Origin: Sinotaia quadrata
Lineage: Eukaryota; Mollusca; Gastropoda; Architaenioglossa; Viviparidae
Length of the DNA: 64,000 nucleotides
NCBI GenBank assembly: GCA_028829895.1
Contig: CM054179.1
Span: forward strand, 38,797,117-38,861,116
Reading direction: 5' to 3'
The first letter of the stretch is position 1. Each line of letters begins with the position of its first letter. The notes below the pieces were generated by a model. It was not told the DNA's origin and did not search any database. It saw only the letters and a program-made list of their open reading frames with translations. The position numbers and the translations under genes were made by a program. Shown here piece by piece: positions 63,188 to 64,000 of the stretch.

Positions 63188-63776
63188 CACTCACACACAT
63201 CAAAAGCCACAATAGACCTTTCATCTTCATGATGTTCTCGTCTTGATTTGCTTCTTGCCTCCCGGTGCGTCTAAGGTGGAGGGCAGGAGGAAGGGGGTAA
63301 AACAGATCGCACCTATTAGGCGCACACCCTCAACAGCTCTCCGTCAGTGGGGGGGGGGAGGGGGCCGAAGCCGCCTCTGAAAATATCCTACAAGTGGACA
63401 AGCGGTTACTTCAAAAGTGGGCTAACATAAGTTCTGAACCAGTTGAAGTGCGACAAACAGTGTGCCTATTTTGCCCATGGCAAACACCGCGGCCAATTAA
63501 GAAAACAATGCCCTTCTAAGTTTAAGCTGCAGTTTTTAACAAGACATGGTCATTTATTGTTAGTGATTAGTCAGCAGTAGGGTCGAGATAACCAACTTAA
63601 GTGGCGATTTTGGCACTCTTTTGTGCCCGAGATACTAGGGTTCGGCAACATAAAAGAATCGACGTAACCGATGAGAAAATGCTAAGACAAAGAGGGAATT
63701 TGGCGGTTCCACTTCAAAAATGTCGACTTACTAGGGTTGGCAAGTTAACCGATGCCGAAATAAGTGGACTCGACTG
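62140..63776. mobile_element. TA-flanked inverted-repeat element with internal triplication
   Basis: Left end CAGTCAAGTCCGGATATGTC; complement of right end CAGTCGAGTCCACTTATTTC; TA on both sides. Termini of this kind and TA target duplications point to the Tc1/mariner-pogo superfamily. At 1637 bp it has no transposase motif. It interrupts the minisatellite, so it inserted after the array existed. It includes a (TG) tract at 63158-63185 and a G-run near 63350. Confidence 0.75.
62250..62990. repeat. 270-bp tandem repeat inside the TIR element
   Basis: Three copies, with TTTATGTACATGATGTGCG at 62269, 62541 and 62811. Each also carries GTTGCCGCAATTTGTTTGAT and GACGCGATCGGC. The third copy is more diverged. 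Confidence 0.88.
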
Positions 63777-63965
63777 TATATCCTTTCAAGATTACCCATA
63801 ATAACAAGAGCACAAACGTGACAAAGCAGTATATGTCCTGTCATGACAGAATAAAAACACAAGTTTACTAAATCAGTTTGTATCCTGTCATGATACACAG
63901 AAAATTAAGGCTGCTTAGGTATTTTGTATCTTGTCATGATACACAGAAAATTAAAGCTGCTAAGG

Positions 63966-64000
63966 CAGTGGTGCACAAACTTTTTGAGTCGGGGGCCACA
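63966..64000 (+). mobile_element. hAT-like element, left end only
   Basis: The window ends in CAGTGGTGCACAAACTTTTT then GAGTCGGGGGCCACA. This is the widespread hAT terminal form CAG.GGTG..CAAACTTTTT...GGGCCACA. The rest is outside the window. Confidence 0.6.

Larger units (their letters stand above)
58716..64000. other. receptor upstream intron, repeats and transposons
   Basis: No exon visible. 58750-59450 is plain AT-rich DNA. From about 59480 a minisatellite runs with interruptions to the window edge, split by a segment at 60840-61500 and by a TIR element at 62140-63776. Confidence 0.65.

Overview
The window is AT-rich eukaryotic (animal) nuclear DNA. Genes are split by many spliceable introns, and the introns are full of minisatellites, microsatellites and transposon remains. 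Gene content and style (a translin gene next to a MEGF/Draper-type EGF receptor, KRBA2-like and piggyBac debris) suggest an invertebrate such as a mollusc. I cannot fix the species from sequence alone.

Left part, about 1-15 kb. A complete plus-strand translin (TSN) gene runs from 5904 to 14758 in six coding exons. All splice phases agree and the product is 228 aa, the length of vertebrate translin. About 440 bp upstream, a short minus-strand coding exon (5402-5464) with a good donor looks like the first exon of a divergent gene of unknown identity, so 5465-5903 is probably a bidirectional promoter. The remaining 5.4 kb to the left shows no further exon I can defend.

Middle and right, about 15.9-58.7 kb. 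A minus-strand gene convergent with translin encodes the C-terminal 783 or so residues of a type I membrane receptor. It has about 16 tandem 8-cysteine EGF-like modules (MEGF10/11, PEAR1, Draper/CED-1 style), one transmembrane helix and a short tail with an NPMY (NPxY-type) motif. I resolved 18 exons with compatible phases. The 5' end, including the signal peptide, lies beyond 64 kb.

Mobile DNA. The intron between the exons at 38.8 and 29.7 kb holds a 6.65 kb LTR-internal-LTR-internal-LTR array (period exactly 2855 bp). Each unit is a non-coding LTR retroelement with TG...CA ends, a primer-binding site resembling the 3' end of a serine tRNA, and a G-rich polypurine tract. Also present are TA-flanked inverted-repeat elements (16.1, 30.7 and 62.1 kb), broken piggyBac transposases (39.0, 40.8 and 54.2 kb), a KRBA2-like integrase C-terminus (26.0 kb), a LINE reverse-transcriptase fragment (7.9 kb) and hAT-like ends (0.5 and 63.97 kb).

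Most notable pattern. Several minisatellites are built from copies of the adjacent splice site plus a few exon bases. This gives fields of decoy 3' splice sites (translin exon 4; receptor exons at 25.05, 28.4 and 56.8 kb) and decoy 5' splice sites (exon at 47.5 kb). A large unanchored array at 59.5-64 kb also has acceptor-like units.
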